Below are positions 24,854-33,618 of a stretch of DNA of 64,000 nt, piece after piece. Location of the stretch: positions 24,973 through 88,972 of the forward strand of contig JAFWNG010000020.1 of the NCBI GenBank assembly GCA_017510405.1, written 5' to 3'. The stretch is from Solobacterium sp. GTDB lineage: Bacteria; Bacillota_I; Bacilli_A; Erysipelotrichales; Erysipelotrichaceae. The position numbers were made by a program, and so were the translations under genes. The first letter of the stretch is position 1, and each line of letters opens with the position of its first letter. Under the pieces are notes generated by a model that was not told the origin of the DNA, ran no database searches, and saw nothing but the letters and a program-made list of their open reading frames with translations.

Positions 24854-26230
24854 TTACTGCTTGCTGAGACGTTCTTTGATGTCAGCGATATCTTTTTCGA
24901 TCGCTGCCAGTTTGTCTTTCTTGTGGTCGATGGAATTCTCGAGTTCATACTTGTCATCCGCTTTCGGAGTGATCGTGATCTTGAATTCGAGGTTTTCGAT
25001 CTCTTTCTTCAGCTGTGCTGCGTCTGCTTCTTTGCGCTCAAGAGCTGCTTCGGAACGCTTGTTGATCTCACCGCGCTTTGCATCCCAGAATGCTTCCTTC
25101 GCCTCTGTGAACTCATCCCACAGACGGTCGTTGTCAGCTTTTCCGGAGAAGCCGGCTGTCTTCCATTCCTTATCCAGTTCCTTCATACGTTCCGTGTTGT
25201 CACGGCCATAGTCTTCGGAAGCTGTGATCTCTTTTGCTTCTTCGATCAGAGCTCTCTTCTTATCCTTGGAAGCTGCCCACTGTGCGTTGCGCTCTTCAAA
25301 GAATTTACGTCTGCCTTCAAAGAAGTTTGTACGCTGTTCCTTGAACTGTTCCCAGAGGTCATCGTCGAACTCACGTCCGGAGCTTCCTGCTGCACGCCAC
25401 TGTGTGAACAGGTCTTCCATCTTGTCGCCGACTGCTTTCCAGTTTGTAACTTTTGTAAGCAGGCCCTTTGCTTCTTCGATCAGGGCTTCTTTCTTTGCCT
25501 TGCTTTCGGCACGGCGCTCATCGATCGTATCGAAGTATTCTTTTCTCTTTGCATAGAATTCATCTTCGATCTCTCTGAACTTCTTGCGGAATGCACGGTC
25601 AGCCTGGCTGCCTGCACCTTCGATATCGTTGAGAGTCTTGCGCAGTTCTCTCAGTTTGTTTCCTGCTTCTTTCCAGCTTGTGGAGCTCTTCAGTTCTTCA
25701 GCCTGATCAATGATCGCCTGTTTTGCATCAGAAGCTTCTGCTCTGGACTTTTCGATCTCACCGTAACGTTCCATGCTGCGGTTCATACGCTCTGCATATT
25801 CGACTTCCTTCGGTGTTTCCCAGTCAGTCATTGCATCCCATTCAGCCTTGATCGCATCCAGTTTTTCCTTTGCTGCGTCGCCGTCGAGATTCTTGGAAGC
25901 ATTTTCTGCTTCACGGCAGAGGTCGAGCTTCTTGCGGACCTGTGTCTCCATGATGTCCAGTGCATCTTCTTTATATTCTGTACCGTAGACTGTCTCGCCG
26001 CCTTCGGATGCCGGCTTGCGCCATGCAAACATGCAGTACTTGCCGTCTACTTCAATTCCATACCAGCGACCGTGACCGTCCACTGCTGCATCTTTCGGTT
26101 CGGTAGGATTTCCATCAGCGTCCTTTGCGCCGTAGAGGATCTCAACTACTTTTCCTCCAAATGTGTTGTGCACTTTTACCTTGCGTTTTTCAAGGCTGTC
26201 TTCAAATTCCGGTCTGTTCTCCCAATTCAT
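24854..26230 (-). CDS. DUF349 repeat protein
   Basis: A 458-residue, strongly charged, mostly helical protein. After an N-terminal region of about 100 residues containing a small beta-rich segment, there are three or more DUF349 repeats, recognisable by spaced W-K-x-A/V-G motifs (SWKEAGNKL, NWKAVGDKM, EWKTAGFSG) and F-F-x-x-R/K-R stretches. The C-terminus (about 400-458) is a coiled coil. The family's function is not established. It is cytoplasmic and monocistronic, with an AT-rich bent-looking segment upstream of its promoter and a strong terminator, a set-up that suggests high expression. Confidence 0.85.
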   Translation of the reverse strand: MNWENRPEFEDSLEKRKVKVHNTFGGKVVEILYGAKDADGNPTEPKDAAVDGHGRWYGIEVDGKYCMFAWRKPASEGGETVYGTEYKEDALDIMETQVRKKLDLCREAENASKNLDGDAAKEKLDAIKAEWDAMTDWETPKEVEYAERMNRSMERYGEIEKSRAEASDAKQAIIDQAEELKSSTSWKEAGNKLRELRKTLNDIEGAGSQADRAFRKKFREIEDEFYAKRKEYFDTIDERRAESKAKKEALIEEAKGLLTKVTNWKAVGDKMEDLFTQWRAAGSSGREFDDDLWEQFKEQRTNFFEGRRKFFEERNAQWAASKDKKRALIEEAKEITASEDYGRDNTERMKELDKEWKTAGFSGKADNDRLWDEFTEAKEAFWDAKRGEINKRSEAALERKEADAAQLKKEIENLEFKITITPKADDKYELENSIDHKKDKLAAIEKDIADIKERLSKQ

Positions 26231-26252
26231 AACTTCTCCCCTTCGATAATAC

Positions 26253-26280
26253 TTTATATATTATTTCACATCTGTCACAA
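26253..26280 (-). promoter_or_regulatory. Predicted promoter of the DUF349 gene
   Basis: Minus strand TTGTGA (26275-26280), 16-base spacer, TATAAA (26253-26258). A series of A/T runs lies directly upstream (26293-26347). Confidence 0.45.
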
Positions 26281-26292
26281 AATGCATAATTC

Positions 26293-26347
26293 TTTTTTGT
26301 CAAAAACGACCATTTTTTTTCGTTTTTTTCGACATTTTTGCCATTTT
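26293..26347. other. Phased A/T tracts upstream of the DUF349 promoter
   Basis: Six homopolymer runs of 4-8 A or T are centred near 26295, 26304, 26316, 26326, 26337 and 26345, about one helical turn apart. This should bend DNA or act as an UP element. I see no convincing terminator hairpin for the ABC gene that ends at 26346. Confidence 0.5.
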
Positions 26348-28160
26348 ATACAAGATCCGCGGCCATATTTTCGAACTGACGCGTATACAGGCTGTAATAA
26401 TACCCGCGTTTTTTCATCAGTTCGCTGTGTTTTCCCCGTTCAATGATCTTGCCGTCGCGTACAACGAGGATAATATCGGCGTCCACAACAGTGGACAGAC
26501 GGTGTGCGATCATGAAGGATGTGCGTCCTTTGATGACTTTCTGGATCGCGTCCTGGATTGCTTTTTCCGTCACGGTGTCGATCGAGGACGTCGCTTCATC
26601 CAGCACGAGGATGCGCGGATCCGCCAGGATCGCTCTGGCAAAGGACAGCAGCTGCTTTTCGCCGGTCGACAGCATATCGCCGCCTTCACCGACTTCACTG
26701 TCGAGTCCCTTGTCCATCTTTTCGATGACAAAGTCCGCCGATACCAGCTTCAGCGCCGCCATGATCTCTTCGTCCGTGGCGTCCGGCTTGCCATAGCGCA
26801 GGTTGTCGCGCACCGTTCCGGAGAACAGGTGCGGCGTCTGCAGGACATAGCCGATGTTGGAATGGAGCCAGAGCTGCGAACGTTCTCTTGCGTCGCGTCC
26901 GTCGATCAGCACCTGTCCTTCCGTCGGTTCAAAGAAGCGGCAAACCAGATTGACCAGCGTGGATTTGCCGGCACCGGTCTCGCCGACGATCGCGGCATTG
27001 GTGCCGTGCGGCACTTTCAGATCAAAGTGCTCCAGCACCATCTCATTGCCGTCCGGATACATGAACGAGACATCTTTGAATTCCACGTCTCCGACCAGCG
27101 GTTCCCAGTTTTCCTTCTTCGGCGCAAATGTATCGCCGTACTTTTCAATGACTTCCGGGGTATCCGCGACATCGGACACCGTGTTCATCAGGTTGGTGAA
27201 GCGTTCGATATTGACCTGAATGGCGATCAGGTTGGACATCGTCTGGATCAGTCCCTGGATCGGTTCGATCATGCCCAGGGCATAGCTCATGAATACGGAA
27301 AGCGTACCGATGCGGATCACATTCTGCAGCGTGAGGTTGCCGCCTCTCCACATGACCACGGCCAGCACGAGCGCGCTCATCAGCGTGATCGAGGAAGAGA
27401 ACAGGGCACTGGTGCGTCCGGTGCGCAGGGACATCCGGTACATCTCGCCGGTATCTTTCCGGAAGTCATCCCGGATCGTATCCTCAATGACCATCGTCTT
27501 GATCGAACGGGCACCGGTGATGCCTTCGTTGAAGTCGCTGGTGATCGTGGAGTTGATCTCACGGATGCGCCGGTTGTAGCGGATCAGTTTCTTCTGGAAG
27601 AAGCTGATCAGCAGTACCGCCGCCGGCAGCAGCATGATCACATATATTGCAAGACGCGCATTTACGCTGATCATGACCAGAATGACGCTCAGCAGATAGG
27701 CGCCGTTCCAGATCAGTTCCATCATTCCCCAGGACACCATCTCGCCGATACGGCCGGTATCGGACATGACGCGGGCATGGATGTAACCGACGTTGTTCTG
27801 GTTGAAGTACGAGAAGGACAGTGTCTGCAGATGCCGGAATGACGCGTCGCGCAGATCCCGGTTGATGCCCATTTCCACTTTTCCGCCGGTATACGTACTT
27901 GTGAAGTCGCATGCCACCTTGACGAGGATCGTCAGGATATACAGACCGACGAAGGCGCCCAGCGTATCCAGCGTATTCTCTGCCACAAAGTGATCCAGCA
28001 CATAGCGGTTGAACAGCGGCATGATCGAATCCAGCAGACTCGCGCCGACGCCCAGCAGCGCCATCATGATCAGTTTGTTTCGGTACTTCTTAATATAAGG
28101 AAAGAGACGCGGCAGTCCGAACCACGGAAGTGATGTTGTTTTCTTTTCTTCGCTCATCAT
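26346..28160 (-). CDS. ABC exporter half-transporter, catalytic subunit of a heterodimer
   Basis: A 604-residue exporter with six membrane helices (about 20-310) and a C-terminal ATPase. Walker A is GETGAGKST, Walker B LVLDEATSSID with the catalytic Glu present, the signature is LSTGEKQ (changed from LSGGQ), and the switch is AHRLST. Paired with the upstream subunit, it would supply the Walker motifs of the one working ATP site. GGAGGG lies only 2 bases before the first ATG, so the second ATG (28157) is the better start. It is 8 bases after its partner. Likely a drug, lipid or peptide exporter of the BmrCD/LmrCD/TmrAB kind; the substrate is unknown. Confidence 0.93.
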   Translation of the reverse strand: MMSEEKKTTSLPWFGLPRLFPYIKKYRNKLIMMALLGVGASLLDSIMPLFNRYVLDHFVAENTLDTLGAFVGLYILTILVKVACDFTSTYTGGKVEMGINRDLRDASFRHLQTLSFSYFNQNNVGYIHARVMSDTGRIGEMVSWGMMELIWNGAYLLSVILVMISVNARLAIYVIMLLPAAVLLISFFQKKLIRYNRRIREINSTITSDFNEGITGARSIKTMVIEDTIRDDFRKDTGEMYRMSLRTGRTSALFSSSITLMSALVLAVVMWRGGNLTLQNVIRIGTLSVFMSYALGMIEPIQGLIQTMSNLIAIQVNIERFTNLMNTVSDVADTPEVIEKYGDTFAPKKENWEPLVGDVEFKDVSFMYPDGNEMVLEHFDLKVPHGTNAAIVGETGAGKSTLVNLVCRFFEPTEGQVLIDGRDARERSQLWLHSNIGYVLQTPHLFSGTVRDNLRYGKPDATDEEIMAALKLVSADFVIEKMDKGLDSEVGEGGDMLSTGEKQLLSFARAILADPRILVLDEATSSIDTVTEKAIQDAIQKVIKGRTSFMIAHRLSTVVDADIILVVRDGKIIERGKHSELMKKRGYYYSLYTRQFENMAADLV

Positions 28161-28168
28161 ACCCTCCG

Positions 28169-29989
28169 TTACTCGTGCATCGTCTGAAGATCATAGATCT
28201 TCCGGTAGATGCCGTTTCCTTTCAGCAGTTCTTCGTGTGTGCCTTCTTCCGCGATCTGTCCTTTGTCCAGCACGATGATATGGTCCGCATGCATCAGGGT
28301 CGTCAGCCGGTGCGCGATCAGGATGACCGTGGATTCACCGGAATTCTCCTGCACTGCTGCGCGGATCTTCGCGTCCGTCTCGGCATCGACTGCCGAAAGC
28401 GAATCGTCGAATACCATGACCGGCGGCTTCCTGATCAGCATCTGGGCGATCGCCGTACGCTGCTTCTGTCCGCCGGACAGCGTAACGCCGCGTTCACCGA
28501 CATACGTCTCATAGCCTTCCTGGAAGCGTTCGATGGATTCATCGAGGCTGGCAATGCGGGCGGCGTTGCGGATCTCGGTCATGCCGGCATCCTGCGCCGC
28601 AATGCGGATATTTTCGGACAGGGTCCTTGAGAACAGATATGGTTCCTGCAGGACCATGCCGATCTGGCTGCGCACCCACGACGCTTTCATATCGCGCAGG
28701 TCCACGCCGCCGACCGTGATCTTTCCGCCGTCTTCCGGCAGATCATACAGGCGGTCCATCAGATACATCAGAGTGCTCTTTCCGGAACCGGTACCGCCGA
28801 GAATGCCGAAGGTGGAACCGGCCGGGATCGTGAAGCTGACATCTTTCAGGATGTCGCCGCTTCCGTTTTCATACTGGTATGTCACATGGTCGAAGACGAT
28901 GTCTTTGTTCATCGGCGGTTCCAGAGCATCCGGAACATCCGCTTCCGCCGGCGCATTCATGATATAGCGGATACGCTCGATCGAAATGCCGGCACGGGAC
29001 AGGTTGGAAATAACGCGTCCCAGCATGCGCACCGGCCATGTAAGCATTGCGTTGTAGGCAATAAAGGCAATATAGTCACCGGAAGAGATCTCCCCGTGTA
29101 CGCAGAATACTGCGCCGACCGCCGTCACGGTCAGGATCTGCAGTCCGGAAACGATGTCGCTGGTCGCCCAGAATGTGGAAAGGATCCGCATCAGGCGCAC
29201 CCACATCGCCGTATATTCCTTATTCTTCTTTTCAAAACGCTCCCGTTCATAGCTTTCCCGTCCGAACGCGCGTACGACACGTACGCCGGTCAGGTTTTCC
29301 TGGGCAATCGCGGACAGCCTTCCCTCTTCTTCGTCCGCGTGGCGGAACGCACCGGATATCCGGCGGTGGAAGAGATAGCTGTAGCCGATGATCACCGGGA
29401 TGAACATCAGGGAGAGCAGCGCCAGTTTTACATGGATATTGAACATGAAATACAGCGCCAGGATGATCAGTACGGTAATGCGCACCAGAGAAGTCAGCTG
29501 TTCCGACAGGAACATCTTCACTGTATCCACATCGCTCGTACAGCGCTGGATGATATCACCGGTATGATTCTCGCTGTGCCAGGAGAACGGCAGATGCAGA
29601 ATATGCTCGAACAGCGTATTGCGCATGCGCTGCACAAGCGACTCCGCCGCCTTCGTGTTGTTGTAGCGCCACATGAAGCGGCAGAAGGCACCGCACAATC
29701 CCACCGACACCACGATCAGTCCGATCCACCAGAGATGTTCGCGGATCACAGCCGGTCCGCCGATCCCTGCGATCCAGGTCTCGATCACTGCCGGCAGTTC
29801 GTATGTCCCGTCGTTCAGCACTGCGTCGACGGTATAGCCGATGATGCGGGGATTGATCAGATCCAGAAGCGATACCAGAGCCGCAAAAATGACGGACGCG
29901 CAAAAATACCTCCGGCATCCCTGCAGGAAGAACCATACAAGCTGTTTTTTCGTCGCAAAACGTTCATTTGTCTTCTTTTCTTCTGTCAT
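28169..29989 (-). CDS. ABC exporter half-transporter, degenerate-site subunit of a heterodimer
   Basis: A 606-residue partner of the next gene, with six membrane helices (about 25-330) and a C-terminal ATPase. Walker A is GGTGSGKST and the signature is canonical LSGGQKQ, but Walker B reads VMVFDDSLSAVD, so Asp replaces the catalytic Glu. Its partner has the Glu but an altered signature. The two proteins therefore share one consensus and one degenerate ATP site, the defining trait of asymmetric bacterial heterodimeric exporters. GGAGTGATGT precedes the ATG. Confidence 0.93.
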   Translation of the reverse strand: MTEEKKTNERFATKKQLVWFFLQGCRRYFCASVIFAALVSLLDLINPRIIGYTVDAVLNDGTYELPAVIETWIAGIGGPAVIREHLWWIGLIVVSVGLCGAFCRFMWRYNNTKAAESLVQRMRNTLFEHILHLPFSWHSENHTGDIIQRCTSDVDTVKMFLSEQLTSLVRITVLIILALYFMFNIHVKLALLSLMFIPVIIGYSYLFHRRISGAFRHADEEEGRLSAIAQENLTGVRVVRAFGRESYERERFEKKNKEYTAMWVRLMRILSTFWATSDIVSGLQILTVTAVGAVFCVHGEISSGDYIAFIAYNAMLTWPVRMLGRVISNLSRAGISIERIRYIMNAPAEADVPDALEPPMNKDIVFDHVTYQYENGSGDILKDVSFTIPAGSTFGILGGTGSGKSTLMYLMDRLYDLPEDGGKITVGGVDLRDMKASWVRSQIGMVLQEPYLFSRTLSENIRIAAQDAGMTEIRNAARIASLDESIERFQEGYETYVGERGVTLSGGQKQRTAIAQMLIRKPPVMVFDDSLSAVDAETDAKIRAAVQENSGESTVILIAHRLTTLMHADHIIVLDKGQIAEEGTHEELLKGNGIYRKIYDLQTMHE

Positions 29990-30056
29990 ACATCACTCCG
30001 TGCGTGCAGAACATATCATCCGCTTTTTTACCGGATTTTTCAATAGAATTACTCAG

Positions 30057-30080
30057 AAAAAAAGCCATCCGGCGATGGCT
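30057..30080 (-). terminator. Terminator overlapping the end of the mgtC-like operon
   Basis: Minus strand AGCCATC and GATGGCT pair around CGGC and are followed by seven U. The hairpin begins at the stop codon of the gene ending at 30080. Confidence 0.8.
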
Positions 30081-30769
30081 CATGTTCTGGAGCAGGAGAC
30101 GATCCCGTCCATGGATTCGATCGTTTTGGCAAGTTCATCCGGATCGGTCTCTGTTGGCGGGCGCAGGCCTATGATGGCGGAATACAGCGTTCCTTCTTCA
30201 TGGGTATTGCTGAAGATCTGCAGGCCGGTGATCCGGATCTTCTGATCCTTGCAGTACCGCAGTACTTTATCGAGATCCGTGCGTGCGCTGTAGCTGACAG
30301 CGAGGTCGAAGGAAGGCGCGGCGATGATCCGGCTGCGTACGCCGTTCATGACCGTCTCTGCCATCAGTACGAGGACGCACGCAATGATCGCACCTTCGAA
30401 GAAACCGGCGCCGACGGCAAGACCGATGATGCCGCAGGTCCACATGCCCGCTGCGGTGGTCAGTCCGCTCACCTGCCGTTTATGCGTCACAACGATCGTT
30501 CCGGCACCGATAAAGCCGAGGCCGGTAATGACCTGGGTGCCGATCCGGGACGGATCTGCCGGCACTTTCAGCACAGTATAGAGATACAGACCGGTCATCG
30601 AAGCGATGCATGCCCCGAGACATACAAGAATATGGGTACGGAAGCCGGCCGGCTTGTTCTGATACGAGCGTTCCAGACCGACGATCATACCGGCAATAAA
30701 CGCAAATACCATTCGGAGAAGAACAGGTCCCAGGCCCATTCCGCGTACCGGGTCAAAAATTGAAAGCAT
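30080..30769 (-). CDS. MgtC/SapB family membrane protein (second copy)
   Basis: A 229-residue protein with four or five membrane helices and a cytoplasmic C-terminal domain of about 85 residues with an ACT-like pattern. Family motifs include FIAGMIVGLERSYQNKPAGFRTH, seen here as GLERS and KPAGFRTH, then GLGFIGAGTI and GLTTAAGMW. MgtC proteins inhibit ATP synthase or help cells survive low magnesium in pathogens; in Bacillota the role is unclear. It lies 17 bases after a second, different MgtC-like gene. AAAGGAGG is 11 bases before the ATG. Confidence 0.9.
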   Translation of the reverse strand: MLSIFDPVRGMGLGPVLLRMVFAFIAGMIVGLERSYQNKPAGFRTHILVCLGACIASMTGLYLYTVLKVPADPSRIGTQVITGLGFIGAGTIVVTHKRQVSGLTTAAGMWTCGIIGLAVGAGFFEGAIIACVLVLMAETVMNGVRSRIIAAPSFDLAVSYSARTDLDKVLRYCKDQKIRITGLQIFSNTHEEGTLYSAIIGLRPPTETDPDELAKTIESMDGIVSCSRT

Positions 30770-30786
30770 ATTTCCTGTCCTCCTTT

Positions 30787-31509
30787 CTATGAGATCAGTT
30801 CCTGAATACTGTACACATACGGCCGCTCCGCGATCGTCGAGAGGATCTCCGAATGCGACGGATGTTCTTTGCTGAGACGCACGGAGAAGACCGCAGCCGG
30901 GTATTTCTCGCCGCTTCTGTGCATGCGCTCCACATCGATATTATGGATGGAGGAATCGCGTTCCTTCAGGATGCCGATGATGTTCTGCAGGCTTTCCATA
31001 TGATCGAATTCTACATAGAACGTGATATTCCGCCGGCGCCGTTTGTACAGCACTTCCAGCGGTTCCAGCACATCCAGAGCGATGATGATCATGATCAGAG
31101 CCGCAAATACGCACTCATAGAAACCGGCGCCGCACGCCAGTCCCATGCATACGGAACAGAACAGTCCGGTCGCTGTCGTCAGGCCTTCGACCTGCTTGTG
31201 CTCGACTGCCACGATACTGCCTGCCGCGAGAAAGCCGACGCCGCTGATCACCTGGGCGCCGAAGCGGGAACCGTCAAACTTCATTCCGACTTCATCCACC
31301 ACAGAGGACCAGGCTCCTTTTAACATCTCGTATTCATACATCGAAAGCAGTACTGTCAGGGCTGCACCGATCGCTGTGATCATGAACGTGCGGAATCCGG
31401 CAGTGCGCTTTTTCTTTGTCCGTCCGTAGCCGATGACCGCGCCGCAAAGCATCGCCAGCACGAGACGCACCAGAACACTGAGAAAATTGAATTCTCTTAG
31501 ATTTCCCAT
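30787..31509 (-). CDS. MgtC/SapB family membrane protein (first copy)
   Basis: A 240-residue protein with the same layout as its downstream neighbour: membrane helices with KKRTAGFRTF, GVGFLAAGSI and GLTTATGLF, then a cytoplasmic domain (about 150-240). I took the ATG at 31507-31509 because AGGAGT precedes it and the promoter lies just upstream; the open frame extends further but would cross the promoter. The two paralogues differ enough to suggest a hetero-oligomer or old duplication. Confidence 0.9.
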   Translation of the reverse strand: MGNLREFNFLSVLVRLVLAMLCGAVIGYGRTKKKRTAGFRTFMITAIGAALTVLLSMYEYEMLKGAWSSVVDEVGMKFDGSRFGAQVISGVGFLAAGSIVAVEHKQVEGLTTATGLFCSVCMGLACGAGFYECVFAALIMIIIALDVLEPLEVLYKRRRRNITFYVEFDHMESLQNIIGILKERDSSIHNIDVERMHRSGEKYPAAVFSVRLSKEHPSHSEILSTIAERPYVYSIQELIS

Positions 31510-31527
31510 AGTATTACTCCTGACTTT

Positions 31528-31536
31528 ATCATAGCA
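31528..31536 (-). promoter_or_regulatory. Extended -10 promoter of the mgtC-like pair
   Basis: Minus strand TGCTATGAT (TATGAT at 31528-31533). The transcript would start about 10-12 bases before the ribosome site. Confidence 0.5.
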
Positions 31537-31600
31537 TAACAAAGAGTTTACATGTATTTGATAAAAGCGGTCTGTCTGTAAGAAACCTGTAAAACAATAT

Positions 31601-31629
31601 ATAAAAGCATCCCTGCACAGCAGAGATGC
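31601..31629 (-). terminator. Terminator of the bcp-yaaA-GDPD-MarR/rSAM operon
   Basis: Minus strand GCATCTCTGC and GCAGGGATGC pair (one G-U) around TGT, followed by UUUUAUAU. It lies 9 bases after the stop codon. Confidence 0.85.
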
Positions 31630-31637
31630 CGTTTTGC

Positions 31638-32774
31638 TTATGAGCGCACCGAGCACGCAGGAACGAGTTCCCGCAGTTTCCGGCACAGTTGTTCCAGTTC
31701 TTCCTGTGCGAACGGCGTATATCCGGGCTGGATGACCGTTTCGCTGTCTTTATAATTCTGCAGCACCCATACAGCGTTCGCCGGCAGTTCGCGGGCAAGC
31801 GCGCACAGGCTTCCTTCGTCATGGAATTCCTTCATGACGGTCGTCCGCAGTTCATACGGTATGTCCGCCGCGGCCAGGATCTGCAGCGAACGTTCGATCC
31901 GGGAAAGATCGATGCTTCCGGCATGAACGCCGGCCGTCTCGGCATAGCGTTCCCGGCAGTTCTTGACGTCCATCGCGACAAAGTCGGCCAGTCCCTTCTG
32001 CAGCAGTTCTTCCAGCTTTTCCGGTTCATAGCCGCACGTTTCCAGATGCACCGCATAGCCCTGGCTGCGGATATTCTCCAGCAGCGGAAACAGGTCTTCC
32101 TGCATCAGCGGTTCACCGCCGCTGATGCATACGGCATCCAGTATGCCCCGGCGCTTCTCCAGAAATGCCAGCACATCTTCCGGATCCACCGACGTTCGGC
32201 GTTCGGACAGGAATACCATATCTTTGCGGAAACACCACGGGCAGCGGAAACAGCAGCCGGCAAAGTCGATGCGGCAGGCCGCTTTTCCCGGCACATCCGT
32301 CATCGTCAGCTTGGTCAGAGCGCCGATCCGCAGTCCCTCCAGCGCACTCTTTTCGCTGAGTCCCATACGGGAATTATCTGTCACTTTCGCCAGCGTCTCC
32401 TCAAAGCCGGCAAAGTCGGTGTCTCTGGCAAGGATGCGCCGGCATCTTGCCCGGTACTCGTAGATATCGCGCATGATATCCGCGGATTTGCCGGTCGTAT
32501 GCAGGCGGCGCACACGGCGGTCTTTTTCATCCACCCGCGCTTCCACATAGCCCTGCTCGATGAGACGGCTGATGCTTTTGGTCGTCGTTCCCTTATCCAC
32601 TTCACTGAGACGCGTGACTTCCTGCATCGTGATGCCGTCATGTTCATAGATCAGAAGCAGGAAGATCAGCTGTCCGGAACCGATGTCATAGCGGGAAAGC
32701 ACCCGGTCGAAATACTTCTGCGTATTCCGGTACAGCACTGACAGGCTGATCAGAAAGTTATCATGTTCACTCAT
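31638..32774 (-). CDS. MarR-type regulator fused to NrdG2-like radical SAM activase
   Basis: One 378-residue open frame with two domains. Residues 1-145 are a MarR winged helix: helices, then KGTTTKSISRLIEQGYV as the recognition region and the wing VDEKDRRVRRLH. Residues 148-378 are a radical SAM domain like the activating proteins of anaerobic ribonucleotide reductase (NrdG2 type): start LRIGALTKLTMTDVPGK, the iron-sulfur motif C174-x3-C178-x2-C181 (GCCFRCPWC), and SGGEP at 218-222. Codons, frame and flanks show no break, so the fusion is genuine. It lies 10 bases after the GDPD gene. It may sense oxygen or redox state and control DNA; the radical substrate is unknown. No nrdD gene is nearby. 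Confidence 0.88.
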   Translation of the reverse strand: MSEHDNFLISLSVLYRNTQKYFDRVLSRYDIGSGQLIFLLLIYEHDGITMQEVTRLSEVDKGTTTKSISRLIEQGYVEARVDEKDRRVRRLHTTGKSADIMRDIYEYRARCRRILARDTDFAGFEETLAKVTDNSRMGLSEKSALEGLRIGALTKLTMTDVPGKAACRIDFAGCCFRCPWCFRKDMVFLSERRTSVDPEDVLAFLEKRRGILDAVCISGGEPLMQEDLFPLLENIRSQGYAVHLETCGYEPEKLEELLQKGLADFVAMDVKNCRERYAETAGVHAGSIDLSRIERSLQILAAADIPYELRTTVMKEFHDEGSLCALARELPANAVWVLQNYKDSETVIQPGYTPFAQEELEQLCRKLRELVPACSVRS

Positions 32775-32784
32775 ACGTCACCTG

Positions 32785-33618
32785 TTATTCCGGCAGGAAT
32801 CCTTCAAAGATATATACATCGTAGATACGGCGCACTTTTTCCAGCTGTTCCGGCGTACGCACCGTCCAGCACACTTTCATCGCCGGCATGACCGCCCGGC
32901 ATATGCGTCCGAGCACCGCGCCGGAATGGTTCCAGTGGTAGGCAATGAAATCCGGCCTGGTCAGAAACCCGAAGAGCAGATTGCCGGACGCCTTGTACAT
33001 CCACTGTCTGCCCGTCCGGTAGACATCTTCGTACAGCTGTCCCCGGATGATATCCGGTTCGTTCAGATACAGCCAGCGGACTGCCCGCGGATCAAATGAT
33101 TCGATACAGTACAGTCCTTTATAGTCTTTTAATAAAGCAAGCACTGCCCGGCAGAGCGGTTCGATCATCTTTCCCTTATCCACCTTGAGTTCGATGATCA
33201 GCGGCATTTCCCCGTTCGCTTCCTTCAGCACGTCCGCAAACAGCGGTATGCGCTCCTCGGTGCCGCCGACGCGCAGCTGCCGAAGCTGTTCCAGATCATA
33301 CTGATCCAGTCTTCCCTCTGCTTTCGTGCCGTCTTCCTTCGTACAGAGACGGGATACATGGAAATCATGATAGATGACCGGTATGCCGTCTTTTGTCAGC
33401 TGTACGTCCAGCTCCGCGCCGTACCCATGGATCCGCGCTTCATGAAACGCAGTCATGGTGTTTTCCGGGATGCCGCGGGAAAGATCGTGCAGTCCCCGGT
33501 GCGCAAAGTACCGGCATGCCTTCAGCGCTTCGACCCGGGGATCGCGCCGGTTCCCGGTCCGCATCGCATAGATTCCCGCCGCCGCAGCCGCTGCCGGCAG
33601 CCACATTCGTTTCATCAT
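32785..33618 (-). CDS. Glycerophosphodiester phosphodiesterase family protein
   Basis: Hydrolyses glycerophosphodiesters from lipid turnover to glycerol-3-phosphate. The 277-residue protein has an N-terminal hydrophobic segment (about 5-18), then the GDPD motif FAHRGLHD with ENTMTAF, the metal ligands GAELDVQLTKDG and VIYHDF, and later LIIELKVDKG. The start ATG at 33616-33618 overlaps the yaaA stop (ATGA). The short hydrophobic N-terminus suggests membrane attachment. It lies in an otherwise redox-related operon. Confidence 0.92.
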   Translation of the reverse strand: MMKRMWLPAAAAAAGIYAMRTGNRRDPRVEALKACRYFAHRGLHDLSRGIPENTMTAFHEARIHGYGAELDVQLTKDGIPVIYHDFHVSRLCTKEDGTKAEGRLDQYDLEQLRQLRVGGTEERIPLFADVLKEANGEMPLIIELKVDKGKMIEPLCRAVLALLKDYKGLYCIESFDPRAVRWLYLNEPDIIRGQLYEDVYRTGRQWMYKASGNLLFGFLTRPDFIAYHWNHSGAVLGRICRAVMPAMKVCWTVRTPEQLEKVRRIYDVYIFEGFLPE

